The notes: generated from the sequence alone by a model not told the origin. Numbered from the stretch's first letter, positions 1 through 9,705 are shown. The stretch: DNA of 64,000 nucleotides from Lineus longissimus (GCF_910592395.1 NC_088321.1:8370001-8434000), one strand, 5' to 3'. A program made the numbers and translations.

Positions 1-270
1 CTTGATGTCTTGTACAAGTGGTTTGAGTTTCAATTTGATGAAAATATGACATGGAATAATCATGGAGATTATTGGCATATTGATCATATTATTCCACAAT
101 CACATTTTGACCATACTGTTGAAGAAGAACTTAAGCTTTGTTGGAACTGGCGTAATTTGAGACCTATTACTAAGGAGGAAAACTGGAAAAAAGGTAAGAA
201 AAATAACTACAAATTATACTATCAAAATGTGTCACTAGCTTCTGAATTTTTAGAATTAGAAGAAAATTGA
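1..270 (+). CDS. HNH endonuclease C-terminal fragment (partial)
   Basis: The reading frame is open from the first base, so the gene begins left of the window. The visible 89 residues contain an HxxHIIPQS-type core (IDHIIPQSHF) and a downstream LCWNWRNLRP block followed by a lysine-rich tail. This combination is typical of the HNH nucleases found in large DNA viruses and in some Polintons. Such proteins nick or cut DNA and may act in element mobility or in exclusion of competitors. The next gene, the polymerase, is on the same strand about 320 nt downstream. The family call is firm, the role in this element is inference. Confidence 0.7.
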   Translation, partial: LDVLYKWFEFQFDENMTWNNHGDYWHIDHIIPQSHFDHTVEEELKLCWNWRNLRPITKEENWKKGKKNNYKLYYQNVSLASEFLELEEN

Positions 271-587
271 AAAACTTTTTCTATAATAAAAGAAGACTCC
301 ATCCATGATAATTCTATAATTCTCATGGGCGGTGGTGAGCCCTAAGTTCTATTTTTTCGCTCAATTGAGGATTAACTAGAATTTTAAATTTCACCTTGAA
401 AGAGATCCGTAATTCTTTATCTTATGTCTATATGTTAGAATTTTTATCTCGTTCGTTGATAGCTCCTCTATTAGTAACATGTCTTTTTTTATAATCATTT
501 ATGATTATAAAATGAGTTATTGAAACCGAAACTAAAAAAAAGGGGAATCCCCCAAACGTATATTTAATAGAAATTATTTTATTGAAA
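271..587. other. Intergenic spacer with palindromic hairpin
   Basis: The spacer between the HNH fragment and the polymerase is very AT-rich and has no coding signal. It contains a perfect hairpin at 489-510 (TTATAATCAT/ATGATTATAA arms) that could serve as a 3'-end or processing signal for the upstream gene. Confidence 0.5.
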
Positions 588-3500
588 ATGGAGCGAGCAT
601 CAACGAAAAAATTAAAAAATTTTCCTATAAATAAAGACATGTTTACATCGTCAAATGTTCAAGATTTGTTATCGACTGATGAGCTAAAAATTTTAGCTTA
701 TAGACATAAGCTAAAAAATTATGGAAGTCTATCAAGAGCAAAGTTACTTGAGGGACTTGAACAGATCCCCAACAGTTTCAACGACATCGAAGTGAAAATT
801 GACAAGCCAATAACTGACTTGTCACAAATTGAAAAACGAGTTTTAGCTCAACGACTAGGGTTAAATCCTAGAAAATTTAAAAAGGAGCAGCTAGAACAAA
901 TCATCAAAGAGAAAATCCAAAAAGAAAATCTCACCAACATTAAACCTAAACCTGTAAAGTCAAAAATATCAATTAGAAAACCATTGTTAGAAAAAGTAAA
1001 AGAATTGGGTCACAAAAATTTTCAGAATCTCAATATTAAGAAACTGAAAGAGCTTCTGACCAAAGAACCAGTCAAACGTATTTTAAAATCAGATCTTTTC
1101 AAACAAGCTAAGGAACTTGATATTAATGTCAAAAGTTCCATGACTAAGAAAGTCATTCAAGACCTGATTGAAAAATTTCAAAAAATTAAAACATTTAAAA
1201 AAAACTCAGCTTTCAGAGGATTTGCCAATCATTTTCAATTGGAAGGCTTGCCTCATATTGACATTGAAAACTATCTCAATAAAATTAAATCATCTCTTCA
1301 AGATAAATTGAAAGCTGAAAATAAGGAAGGATTAAAAATTAATCTAGTCCTCACTATTCTTATGAAGAGGAAGAATGAATTAAAAGAATTTCAACTGCGT
1401 TCTAGGCACACACTTTATGTGAGTCAAGAACTAGATTATTCCAAGATGATTGAAGACTTTCTCAATGAATTGGAAAACCTAGTGAACAAAGGTTCAGGTT
1501 GGAAATTTCTAGAAGTCATCAAGATGGAACTACATACCATCAATTACACACCTCTGTCAGGATCAAGCTATATTCCATTACCATCACATATTCAAAAGAA
1601 ACGAGCAGTCATCAATGTCCAAAATGATGATCAAAAATGCTTCAGATATTCAGTAGAAGCAGCATTATTAAACTTAGAGAAAAACACAGAACGTGTTTCA
1701 AATTACAATAAACCTGACTTTGACCACATGTTCAAAGACCTAGACTATCCTGTCAAAATCAAGGATATGGATACATTTGAAAAGAATAACCCTGATTTAG
1801 CAGTCAATGTCTTTACATTTATTCCAAAGCAGAAAGAGAAGGGTCTTATCTACCCCATTTCACCAGTCAGACTCTCTGAGAGAAATATAGAAAATCCAAT
1901 CAATCTTCTGTACTATAAAGATGAGAACGATATTCCAGATAATGAAAAAATAGAAGATGTGAAAGATAATGCTAACTACCACTATGCGTGGATTAGAACT
2001 TTTTCAAGACTTATATCTGCCTCACATTCTAAGCATGATGGACAGGTGAAAATATGCTTCAGATGCATGAAAGTGATATCAGCATCAAATAGTAACCTTC
2101 TCAATGAAAGATACAACCAACATAGTGAGAATTGTAAAACGTTTGAATGTGTCAGAGTGAGTATGCCTAAGGAGCATGAAAAGATCATGGAATTTAAACA
2201 GAAAAAATTTGAGCAAAAGCATCCTGTGATGATCGTCGCAGACTTTGAATCATCGTTGAAAACAATTGATCAACAATTAGGAGAAAAGACTGTTCAAATT
2301 CAAGAACATATTCCTAACTCATTCAGTTTCTACATATGTTATGACACACATCAAATTCAGGCTGACAATCTATTCGTAGAATTTAGTGTCCACCATTCTG
2401 ATGAAGATATCGGAGAAAGATTCTGTGAAGAGATTGAAAAAGCTGTGTATGACATTTATGACAAGCATTTCACCAATCCTAAAGCTATGTTAGCTTTAAC
2501 CAAAGAAGAAAAGGTGAAGCACAAGACAGCTAAAACATGTTATGTCTGTCACAAGGTGTTCACAGAAGAAAATCATAAAGTTCGTGATCACAATCATTTC
2601 ACAGGCAAATACAGAGGGCCAGCTTGTAATAAGTGTAACCTTCAATTACAAGCTCCAAACTTCATACCAGTATACTTTCATAATCTTTCAGGTTATGATG
2701 CACATTTATTCGTGAAAAATCTGAAAGGAAGACTGACTGTCATCGCGAAAAATTCTGAAAATTATATATCATTTTCCAAGGAATTACACATCGATGAGCA
2801 TAAAACACTGTCCATCCGATTTCTTGATTCTTATCGACTTATGCAGTCATCACTAGCAAATTTAGCTAAGAATCTCCCTAATGATGAAAAGAAACATCTT
2901 TCACACTATTTCAAAGAAGAACAATTCAATCTCGTCACGCAAAAAGGCATCTATCCTTATGAATGGGTAGATTCATACCATAAATTTGAAGAAACAGCAT
3001 TACCTCCTATCCAAGCCTTTAGCTCAGCCCTCAACGCGACACACATTTCGCAAGAAGACTATAATCATGCACAACATGTGTGGAAAACATTTGGTTGTAA
3101 AACCTTTAGAGATTATCACAATTTATACCTCAAAACAGATGTTCTTTTACTAGCAGACATATTAGAAAATTTCAGACAGACATGCATGACCATTTATAAT
3201 ATAGACCCAGTGTGGACTTACTCAGCCTCAGGTCTATCTTGGCAAGCGACGCTGAAAAAAACAGATGTTAATATTGAATTGTTAACAGATGCTGACATGC
3301 ACCTTTTCTTTGAATCTGGCATTAGAGGAGGCATCTGTCAAGCAAGTCACAGATATGCAAAAGCGAATAATCCTGATGTGACAGATTTTGATCCAGAAAA
3401 GCCTATCAGTTATATCGCTGATCTTGATGCGAATAATTTATATGGCATAGCCATGAGTGAAAAATTACCACAAAGTAATTTTAAATGGATGACACCATCA

Positions 3501-4553
3501 GAATTAAAAAATTGGAAGAAAATTCCATGTAATTTAGAAGTAGACTTAGAATATCCTCAAGAATTACACGAACATATCAATGGTAAGTTGATGCTTAATT
3601 TACACAACAAGAAAAAATATGTTGTTCATCACAAAGCATTAAAATTCTATCTGAGCCAAGGTTTAAAATTGACTAAGATTCACAGAGGTATAAGCTATAC
3701 AGAATCATACTTTTTAAAAGAGTACATTGACTTAAACACGAGTCAACGAGCCAAAGCGAAAAATGACTTTGAAAAGGATTTCTTCAAACTCATGAACAAT
3801 TCATGTTTTGGAAAAACAATGGAAAATGTCAGAGATAGAAAAAATATAAAGCTGACGACTAATGTCCCTCAGCTTCGAAAATGTGTCAATTCGAACAATT
3901 TCAGGTCCAGTAAAATATTTGGTGAAAATTTAATCATGGTAGAATCTCAAAAATCAGAAGTGTGTTTGAATAAACCCATCTTTATGGGTCAAGCGATTCT
4001 TGATCTTTCAAAAATACATATGTATAATTTTCACTATAATCATATGTTAAAAAAGTATGGTGAGAAAGCACAACTGTTGTACACAGATACAGATTCTTTA
4101 GTCTATCATATTGAAACACCTGATATTGACAAGGATATGAAACAAGATGCACATTTATATGACTTTTCCAATTTTCCAAAAGATCATCCCATGTTTGATG
4201 AAACAAACAAAAAAGTCCTTGGCAAAATGAAGGATGAAGAAGCTGGTCACAGAATCACTGAATTTATCGCTTTGAGGTCTAAGTTGTATGCCTATACAAC
4301 GGACCAAGATGAAGCGGTGAAGAAGTGTAAAGGTGTGAAGAAGAGCGTTGTTAAAAATGAGATTTCCTTTGAAGACTATAAGACAGTACTATTGGAAAAA
4401 ATACCAATTGAAAAAAGCATGAATGTGTTTCGATCAAGACATCATCAATTGTATACTGAGAAAGTGAGCAAAGTAGCGTTGAATGCGAATGATGATAAAC
4501 GTACCATATTAGAAGATGGCATCTCCACGAAAGCTCTAGGTTTTAAACATTAA
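588..4553 (+). CDS. polB: Protein-primed family B DNA polymerase
   Basis: This is the element's replicative DNA polymerase, about 1,320 residues. Exonuclease motif I (DFESS) is near 2,239. A Cys/His cluster (CYVC ... VRDHNH ... CNKC) lies at about 2,537-2,640 and Exo II (NLSGYDAH) at about 2,683. Polymerase motif A (DANNLYG) is near 3,427, motif B (KLMNNSCFGKTMEN) near 3,790 and motif C (YTDTDS) near 4,080, so all catalytic blocks are intact. The N-terminal 350 residues hold lysine-rich SAP/Rho-N-like helical repeats, possibly for DNA binding or acting as terminal protein. The first ATG is at 588, but the in-frame ATG at 639 follows TATAAATAAAGAC, matching the start box of the other genes, and may be the true start. 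The gene ends just before a strong hairpin. Confidence 0.96.
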   Translation: MERASTKKLKNFPINKDMFTSSNVQDLLSTDELKILAYRHKLKNYGSLSRAKLLEGLEQIPNSFNDIEVKIDKPITDLSQIEKRVLAQRLGLNPRKFKKEQLEQIIKEKIQKENLTNIKPKPVKSKISIRKPLLEKVKELGHKNFQNLNIKKLKELLTKEPVKRILKSDLFKQAKELDINVKSSMTKKVIQDLIEKFQKIKTFKKNSAFRGFANHFQLEGLPHIDIENYLNKIKSSLQDKLKAENKEGLKINLVLTILMKRKNELKEFQLRSRHTLYVSQELDYSKMIEDFLNELENLVNKGSGWKFLEVIKMELHTINYTPLSGSSYIPLPSHIQKKRAVINVQNDDQKCFRYSVEAALLNLEKNTERVSNYNKPDFDHMFKDLDYPVKIKDMDTFEKNNPDLAVNVFTFIPKQKEKGLIYPISPVRLSERNIENPINLLYYKDENDIPDNEKIEDVKDNANYHYAWIRTFSRLISASHSKHDGQVKICFRCMKVISASNSNLLNERYNQHSENCKTFECVRVSMPKEHEKIMEFKQKKFEQKHPVMIVADFESSLKTIDQQLGEKTVQIQEHIPNSFSFYICYDTHQIQADNLFVEFSVHHSDEDIGERFCEEIEKAVYDIYDKHFTNPKAMLALTKEEKVKHKTAKTCYVCHKVFTEENHKVRDHNHFTGKYRGPACNKCNLQLQAPNFIPVYFHNLSGYDAHLFVKNLKGRLTVIAKNSENYISFSKELHIDEHKTLSIRFLDSYRLMQSSLANLAKNLPNDEKKHLSHYFKEEQFNLVTQKGIYPYEWVDSYHKFEETALPPIQAFSSALNATHISQEDYNHAQHVWKTFGCKTFRDYHNLYLKTDVLLLADILENFRQTCMTIYNIDPVWTYSASGLSWQATLKKTDVNIELLTDADMHLFFESGIRGGICQASHRYAKANNPDVTDFDPEKPISYIADLDANNLYGIAMSEKLPQSNFKWMTPSELKNWKKIPCNLEVDLEYPQELHEHINGKLMLNLHNKKKYVVHHKALKFYLSQGLKLTKIHRGISYTESYFLKEYIDLNTSQRAKAKNDFEKDFFKLMNNSCFGKTMENVRDRKNIKLTTNVPQLRKCVNSNNFRSSKIFGENLIMVESQKSEVCLNKPIFMGQAILDLSKIHMYNFHYNHMLKKYGEKAQLLYTDTDSLVYHIETPDIDKDMKQDAHLYDFSNFPKDHPMFDETNKKVLGKMKDEEAGHRITEFIALRSKLYAYTTDQDEAVKKCKGVKKSVVKNEISFEDYKTVLLEKIPIEKSMNVFRSRHHQLYTEKVSKVALNANDDKRTILEDGISTKALGFKH

Positions 4554-4555
4554 AC

Positions 4556-4632
4556 AAGGGCTACCAATTTGGTAGCCCTTGAGGCCTTGAGGTCTTGAGG
4601 CCTAGCAAAATAGTGTGCCATTTTTGGCACAC
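4556..4632. terminator. Tandem 3' hairpins after polymerase gene
   Basis: Three bases after the polymerase stop is a perfect stem-loop at 4,556-4,580 (arms AAGGGCTACC and GGTAGCCCTT). A second is at 4,613-4,632 (arms GTGTGCCA and TGGCACAC). Near-copies of both hairpins follow the genes ending at 12,373 and 12,660. This points to a reused transcript 3'-end or RNA-stability signal. The function is inferred. Confidence 0.6.
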
Positions 4633-4655
4633 ATGGAAAAATTTATTTAAAATAA

Positions 4656-5897
4656 ATGACATTTCCTAACTATCTTAAATTTAACCCAAATGTCAGCTAT
4701 CCTCTCAAGTATAAAAATAATGCGTTGAAAAAGAGTCCTTTCATCCATCAAAAAATCTATGTCACGCCCACTGAATTTTTTTACTTCAATACCATTGATA
4801 TTTTTCCGGATAAGGTGACTCCAAGACAATTTACCACCTATGCTCAAGTAAAAGAGTATATTAAACATGCGACCATGGATAACTGGGAAAACCAATTTAA
4901 ATTTGCATTATGGTGTGCGACATCAGGTTCAGGATTGTCATGGCATAATCATATTAATCATGCTGATCCTTTAGTTCAAAGTATTTTTAGATTCCATGTC
5001 TATTTTACCATCAGAAAGATATTACACCAGCTTAAAGTTCCTTTGCCAGACAATCCTGACTTTAATGCATTAAAAAATCCGTACAATAAACAAGCTTATG
5101 AAAATTTGAAACTTGAATTTGGCTCTGTTGACTTCAACTATTTTCACAAAGGTAAAATACAAGCATTAGACATTGTCATGGACAATGGCAACTATTATTT
5201 GAATGATCCTAGTAAGTTTCCGTTTAATGCCGATAAAAAAGGATATGTCTATGCAGACCATCATAGACTTTATATTGACACTTTATCGTTCATTTACTCA
5301 GACGATTGGACAAATTTTATCGCCCTAGACAGTCAAGGATTGACTAAAGCGGGCATGAGTCGCATCAATGAATCCATTCGAACCTATGTTTATTGTATTC
5401 TAGGTTCACAAACCATGATTATGCAAGATATTCTTGATTCATTGGACACACAAAAGCAATTTAGCATCTTAGTGGAAGATGCGATTCAAGGTCAAACATT
5501 AGTCGATTCTATCAAGACATTTCAGTCAGCGAGTATACTCATTCACTCAAAACAGGCGTATGCCTATGCTTTAGAAAAAGCAGGTTCACGACTAGATTTT
5601 GCCGTTGGGTTAGGATTACAACTTGTGCCTAGTCATATGCGATTACATATTGGCACCATTGAGGGTTATAATAACTCTCTGTTAACCGCTACAGAAAATA
5701 CAACATTTGGCATTAATCCACAAATCAATGTCAGAAAAAAGCGACAAGCGACGAGCGCAGCGAGAGTGACTCGGTTGTCAAATTTGACAACCGAACAACC
5801 ACAAACTAATTCATCAAATTTGATGAATGAAGCGAGTCATTTACCTTTTACAATAGGGTTAATTGTTGTAGGTTTTTTAGTTCAAACTATTCTTTAA
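4656..5897 (+). CDS. 413-aa Polinton protein with C-terminal membrane anchor
   Basis: The product is not a family I can name. It is a 413-residue, aromatic-rich protein without an N-terminal signal peptide. The mid region is largely globular. A basic stretch (VRKKRQATSAARVTR, about residues 358-372) and a Thr/Asn-rich linker precede a single hydrophobic helix at the extreme C terminus (about residues 395-412). That architecture suits a tail-anchored or minor virion membrane protein. The start ATG sits in the shared TTTAAAATAAATG box. Two palindromes with a CAAATTTG core (5,772-5,793 and 5,809-5,828) lie inside the coding sequence just before the anchor. The integrase gene begins 6 bp downstream. 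Confidence 0.8.
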   Translation: MTFPNYLKFNPNVSYPLKYKNNALKKSPFIHQKIYVTPTEFFYFNTIDIFPDKVTPRQFTTYAQVKEYIKHATMDNWENQFKFALWCATSGSGLSWHNHINHADPLVQSIFRFHVYFTIRKILHQLKVPLPDNPDFNALKNPYNKQAYENLKLEFGSVDFNYFHKGKIQALDIVMDNGNYYLNDPSKFPFNADKKGYVYADHHRLYIDTLSFIYSDDWTNFIALDSQGLTKAGMSRINESIRTYVYCILGSQTMIMQDILDSLDTQKQFSILVEDAIQGQTLVDSIKTFQSASILIHSKQAYAYALEKAGSRLDFAVGLGLQLVPSHMRLHIGTIEGYNNSLLTATENTTFGINPQINVRKKRQATSAARVTRLSNLTTEQPQTNSSNLMNEASHLPFTIGLIVVGFLVQTIL

Positions 5898-5902
5898 AAT
5901 AA

Positions 5903-6910
5903 ATGCAAGAAGCATATGCAAGTTACAAATATCCTTCTGCTTTAAAATTTTATAAAATCATGAAAAAGAAGGATCCTAGTATAAAATTTGATGACATTGA
6001 TCAATTTGTAAAATCTCACAAAAGCTATCAGCTTCACAAAAAGCAGTCCAATAAAATCCAAGGTCACATTATAGCTTATCGTGAAAATGCTCTTTGGTTC
6101 ATGGATTTGTTGGACATGAGTAATTACTCAAGGCAAAATAAAGGGTACAAATGGATTTTACTTGCTATTGATACATTTACAAGAAAAGCTTATGCTGAAG
6201 CATTAAAAAATAAGACAAAGTTTGAAGTGAAAAATGGCTTTGAAAAAATTTATAATGATACTTCTAGTATTACACTTATTATTACAGATTCAGGCAATGA
6301 ATTTTTAAACAAACCACTTCAAGATTTATTCAAGGAGTTAAACATTAGACATGGAACAGTGGATATTGGTGATCATCATGCATTAGGCTTAATTGATAGA
6401 TTGAGTAGAACTATTAAAGAAATGGTCTTCAAAGATTTCACAGAGAAAAATACAGTCAAATGGGTTGATCATTTGCAAGATTACATTAGTGCATACAATG
6501 AAAGACCTCATTCTGGCATTTTAGACTATAGTCCAAATGAAGCTAACCTTCATGCTACTGAATTAGTTGAATTAAATGTAGAAAAATCTATGCCCGTTGT
6601 ACACAAGTTTAACATTGGAGAATTAGTTAGAAAAAAATTGAAGAGACCACTATTTACAAAAGGTTACAAACAGATTTGGAGCAATAGAACTTACACTATC
6701 AAACATATTGAAGGTGTTCATGCTATCTTAAATAATGATGAAAGAGTTAGACTTGATGCTTTGCAGCAAGTGCTAGCTACAATTGATGAAGAAGCTGATT
6801 CTTCAGAGGTTGAGAAAGCAGATAAAGAAGCTAAAATTGAGTCAACAATTAAACACAAAGAAGGACTTGATAAAGAAAACATTATTGACTCACGGTTGAG
6901 AAAGAAGTAA
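5903..6910 (+). CDS. int: Retroviral-type integrase, DDD variant
   Basis: The 335-residue protein has an rve (RNase H-fold) catalytic core at about residues 60-220. The first aspartate is D68 (WFMDLLDMS) and the second is D129 (ITDSGNEF). At the third catalytic position the sequence is LIDRLSRT (D165), where integrases usually have glutamate. Spacing between the second and third acidic residues is 35 positions, as expected. The AYNERPHSG block and a C-terminal SH3-like basic region follow, then a charged Glu/Lys tail. It would insert the element's ends into host DNA. It starts in a TTTAAAATAAATG box immediately after the 413-aa gene. Confidence 0.92.
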   Translation: MQEAYASYKYPSALKFYKIMKKKDPSIKFDDIDQFVKSHKSYQLHKKQSNKIQGHIIAYRENALWFMDLLDMSNYSRQNKGYKWILLAIDTFTRKAYAEALKNKTKFEVKNGFEKIYNDTSSITLIITDSGNEFLNKPLQDLFKELNIRHGTVDIGDHHALGLIDRLSRTIKEMVFKDFTEKNTVKWVDHLQDYISAYNERPHSGILDYSPNEANLHATELVELNVEKSMPVVHKFNIGELVRKKLKRPLFTKGYKQIWSNRTYTIKHIEGVHAILNNDERVRLDALQQVLATIDEEADSSEVEKADKEAKIESTIKHKEGLDKENIIDSRLRKK

Positions 6911-6944
6911 CATGTTTATAATGTAAAATCACACTATAAACAGC

Positions 6945-7304
6945 TTACTCAATTTGCAATGAAGGAAGTTCTTTCAGCTCTTTTGGCACATTTTTCCATC
7001 TTCTACGAGTGACCATATAGTCTAAATAAGTTCCAACGATAGCCCACCATGTTTCTAATTTGATGAAACTGTCATTCACTGATATCTCAAGTTGATCCAC
7101 TTTAGTGTTGACTTTACTCGCTGTTATAACGTCTGCACCCCACGAACTGTTTTTAACCTTGAGGATTTCTTCTTTAATTTCAACTAGTACTTTGTCAATC
7201 TCATAATCCCACAAATTAAATCTATCTTTAACCTTGAGGATGTCTGCATTGAACTTGTCTTCCATATCTTGAATTTGATCAAAGTTAGAATATAAATTAC
7301 TCAT
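6945..7304 (-). CDS. Hypothetical 119-aa Polinton protein
   Basis: I do not recognise this family. It is a 119-residue, acidic, probably mostly helical protein (heptad-like DKFNADILKVKDRF and KVLVEIKEEILKVK stretches) with a Trp/Tyr-rich C-terminal half and no membrane segment. It is transcribed divergently from the capsid gene across a 31-bp gap, and its start lies in ATAAAATAAAATG. The matching start box and conserved spacing support it as a real gene rather than an accidental frame. Confidence 0.65.
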   Translation of the reverse strand: MSNLYSNFDQIQDMEDKFNADILKVKDRFNLWDYEIDKVLVEIKEEILKVKNSSWGADVITASKVNTKVDQLEISVNDSFIKLETWWAIVGTYLDYMVTRRRWKNVPKELKELPSLQIE

Positions 7305-7335
7305 TTTATTTTATAAAAATTTTTACTATAAATAA
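7305..7335. promoter_or_regulatory. Divergent 31-bp promoter between 119-aa gene and capsid gene
   Basis: The whole gap is A/T. Read rightward it ends TTTTTACTATAAATAA directly before the capsid ATG. Read leftward it gives an ATAAAATAAA box before the minus-strand ATG. This is the clearest example of the start box shared across the element, and leaves almost no room for a 5' leader. Confidence 0.6.
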
Positions 7336-8550
7336 ATGGACACATCGTTTGGTAAATATCTTGATCCTTATAGATCAAACAAAGTACCCAAGGGGCTAAA
7401 AGCTAAAAGAAATTATGAAGTCATTACTCACAATCCTAATTCTGTAAATCCTGGAGAAACACTTTATGTGAAAATTCCTCAGCTTGAAAAAGGACAAGTG
7501 ATTGTTCCTAAAAGTTTGAAACTTACATTTAAACTTTCTACCTCATCAAAAGCAAGTAATGCAGCCAATGCTGCAGCAGCTGGATTTGTGGCTAATGTAG
7601 GTAGAAATATTGTAGAAAGAATTACGACTAAATTGGGTGGAAAAACAATGAGTGAAGTGGACAAATCTTACATCTACACTACGTTCAAGGACTTTTGGTT
7701 GACAGAAAAACAAAGGAAAAATCGTGTTCAGCAAGGTATTGACAAGGAGCAACGAAAAGATGCACTTAAAACAGCATTTGGTGACAGATATTGTATTCCT
7801 ATTGAGTCAGAACTGTTTGATGATCATCTACCTTTTTACCCATCAGCTATTTTAGAATCCATTGAATATAACATCAAATTCAATGATGCAAAATATGTTG
7901 TGACAGGAACTGCAACATCAAAAACATATGCTGTGAAAGATATTCAACTTGAGTATGAAACAGTCTTTTCCACAGAACTTAGTGAGGAAATCGAAGCAAT
8001 TTATGCTGATACTAGATTTAGATATGAAGACGTGCATCTTTTAAGAACAGACTCCATTGGAAAGAATAAGCGCATGAATGTCAATGTAGATGTCAATCGT
8101 GCTTCTACAAAGGGTATTCTAATATTTTTCCAGAAAAATTACGCTGAGTATGATGCCGAAAATACAAGTTTTCAAAATCCAGACATCACTAATGTGACCA
8201 TTACTTCAGAAGGAATTTCTCACTGTATATACAAGTCAGGCATGAAAGCCTATAATCAATTTGATGAAGTCAAACGACTTTATATGTCAGAAGATCTTAA
8301 GCAAACTGAAGACTGCATGATGGATGTCGAAAAATTCTATGAAAATCATAAATATGCTCTGTGGATTGATCTGAGAAGTACAGAGGATAACTATTTACAT
8401 GGATCTGGCACTGCCATGAGCAATATTAAACATGGTTTACAGCTTGAACTGACCAGAAGTACTGAAACAGAATATGACATGCTAGTCTATATTGTCGCTG
8501 ATGGATTAGTAGGACTTGAGAATAAACGCGTAAAGGGCATTTTGCACTAG
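7336..8550 (+). CDS. MCP: Major capsid protein (double jelly-roll type, adintovirus-like)
   Basis: The 404-residue protein has the layout of Polinton/adintovirus major capsid proteins. A short N-terminal arm leads into a block beginning with a proline-rich strand and the INTERNAL pattern IVERITTKLGGKTM, YIYTTFKDFW and NRVQQGID, which is characteristic of this capsid family. Beta-rich segments continue to the C terminus, with no signal or membrane helix. The length fits a two-jelly-roll hexon-like subunit. Neighbours are the integrase upstream and the packaging ATPase 51 bp downstream, the expected morphogenesis context. Assignment comes from family pattern recognition; a structure prediction would settle the fold. 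Confidence 0.85.
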   Translation: MDTSFGKYLDPYRSNKVPKGLKAKRNYEVITHNPNSVNPGETLYVKIPQLEKGQVIVPKSLKLTFKLSTSSKASNAANAAAAGFVANVGRNIVERITTKLGGKTMSEVDKSYIYTTFKDFWLTEKQRKNRVQQGIDKEQRKDALKTAFGDRYCIPIESELFDDHLPFYPSAILESIEYNIKFNDAKYVVTGTATSKTYAVKDIQLEYETVFSTELSEEIEAIYADTRFRYEDVHLLRTDSIGKNKRMNVNVDVNRASTKGILIFFQKNYAEYDAENTSFQNPDITNVTITSEGISHCIYKSGMKAYNQFDEVKRLYMSEDLKQTEDCMMDVEKFYENHKYALWIDLRSTEDNYLHGSGTAMSNIKHGLQLELTRSTETEYDMLVYIVADGLVGLENKRVKGILH

Positions 8551-8560
8551 TTGTCACATG

Positions 8561-8580
8561 TGTCTTCAAATTTGAAGACA
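8561..8580. terminator. Perfect 20-bp palindrome after capsid gene
   Basis: TGTCTTCAAATTTGAAGACA is a perfect inverted repeat 10 bp after the capsid stop. It shares the CAAATTTG core with the palindromes at 5,772-5,793 and 5,809-5,828. A 3'-end signal is likely but inferred. Confidence 0.5.
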
Positions 8581-8601
8581 TCTTCAAAATGTTAAAAATA
8601 A

Positions 8602-9225
8602 ATGAGTATGATGAGTGAATTTTATTGTGATCCACCTTTCAATATGTTAATCGTAGGCATGACTGATTGTGGCAAGACCTACTTTATACTAGATTTACTT
8701 GAAAAAGAATTTCGTAAAAAATTTGATGATATTGTGCTATTTTGTCCTACGATTGACATGAATAAAACTCACCAAGATAGAGCATGGATGACACAAGATA
8801 AAGGTGTCATTGTTTATCCTCCAAAATTAGTACTGACAGATTTAAATAGTTGTTTAGAAGATGCGATTGACAATTTAAAAAGTCAAGATCATCACACATT
8901 ATTTATCATTGATGATTGTGCGAACCTCTGGGAATCAAAGAATAAGTGTACAAAATTGACTGAACTAGCTTTCTCAGGAAGACATTATGGCATTTCTGTG
9001 TGGCTTTTGACTCAAAAATATAATGCAGTTGTAAAAGATTTTAGAGAAAATTGTAAACATATGGTGATTCACACCATGAATGATCAACTCTCTATGGATC
9101 AAATCTTCAAAGAAAATCGCTGTATTCCACAAAGCGAAAAAGACATTTTAATGGCACAGATTGATGCAGGAAAGAAGCTTATACTGCGCAGAACGATGCC
9201 TTTTGATTACTCGCTACGCTCGTAG
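8602..9225 (+). CDS. Packaging ATPase (FtsK/HerA type)
   Basis: The 207-residue protein is a P-loop ATPase. Walker A is GMTDCGKT (residues 19-26) and Walker B is TLFIIDDC (about residues 98-105). A downstream SGRHYGISVWLLTQ block resembles the sensor region of virus genome-packaging ATPases of the A32/FtsK-HerA group. It would pump replicated element DNA into capsids. It sits next to the capsid gene. The start ATG follows TTAAAAATAA. The length is typical for a compact Polinton ATPase. Confidence 0.93.
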   Translation: MSMMSEFYCDPPFNMLIVGMTDCGKTYFILDLLEKEFRKKFDDIVLFCPTIDMNKTHQDRAWMTQDKGVIVYPPKLVLTDLNSCLEDAIDNLKSQDHHTLFIIDDCANLWESKNKCTKLTELAFSGRHYGISVWLLTQKYNAVVKDFRENCKHMVIHTMNDQLSMDQIFKENRCIPQSEKDILMAQIDAGKKLILRRTMPFDYSLRS

Positions 9226-9247
9226 AAGTATTTTTTATTGTAAATAA

Positions 9248-9670
9248 ATGGAAACTAGTGTGGAAGAAGAATCTGTAGACACAATGCGAAGTGAATTACT
9301 GTCACACTATCAATCAGGCTTACTCAGTAAACTAGGCATAAAATCATCTGAGGCTACGATTAAAAAAGCCTCACAAAAAAATTTGGAAAAATTATATAAT
9401 GAGTATAAGATTAAATATAATACTCAGATTGCTGACGATGTCGTGTCTAACTTACTCTTCGGTTATACTCAAGCAGTAAAAATGGTATTTCCAAAGTTGG
9501 ATCAAAAAAAATTACATGATAAATTAAATGACAATGTCATCGTCAACCATGAAATTAAAAAACAACTGGGTCACTATATGAACCCCACACTTTTAGCTGC
9601 AGGTACAATTGTGGTCAATACAGCTGAAACTGCCATTGAAAAAAGCGAAGCAAAGGATACATGCGAGTAG
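9248..9670 (+). CDS. Hypothetical 140-aa protein
   Basis: No family is recognised. The product is acidic at the N terminus (VEEESVDTM) and predominantly helical, with Lys-rich middle helices and a small hydrophobic patch (NPTLLAAGTIVVNTA) near the C terminus that is short for a membrane span. It begins 22 bp after the ATPase gene in a TTGTAAATAAATG box, so it is probably expressed with the morphogenesis genes. It could be a virion or scaffold component; this is inference. Confidence 0.7.
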   Translation: METSVEEESVDTMRSELLSHYQSGLLSKLGIKSSEATIKKASQKNLEKLYNEYKIKYNTQIADDVVSNLLFGYTQAVKMVFPKLDQKKLHDKLNDNVIVNHEIKKQLGHYMNPTLLAAGTIVVNTAETAIEKSEAKDTCE

Positions 9671-9705
9671 GCCTAAAAATTTTATAGAGTCTAACTGTAT
9701 AAAAT

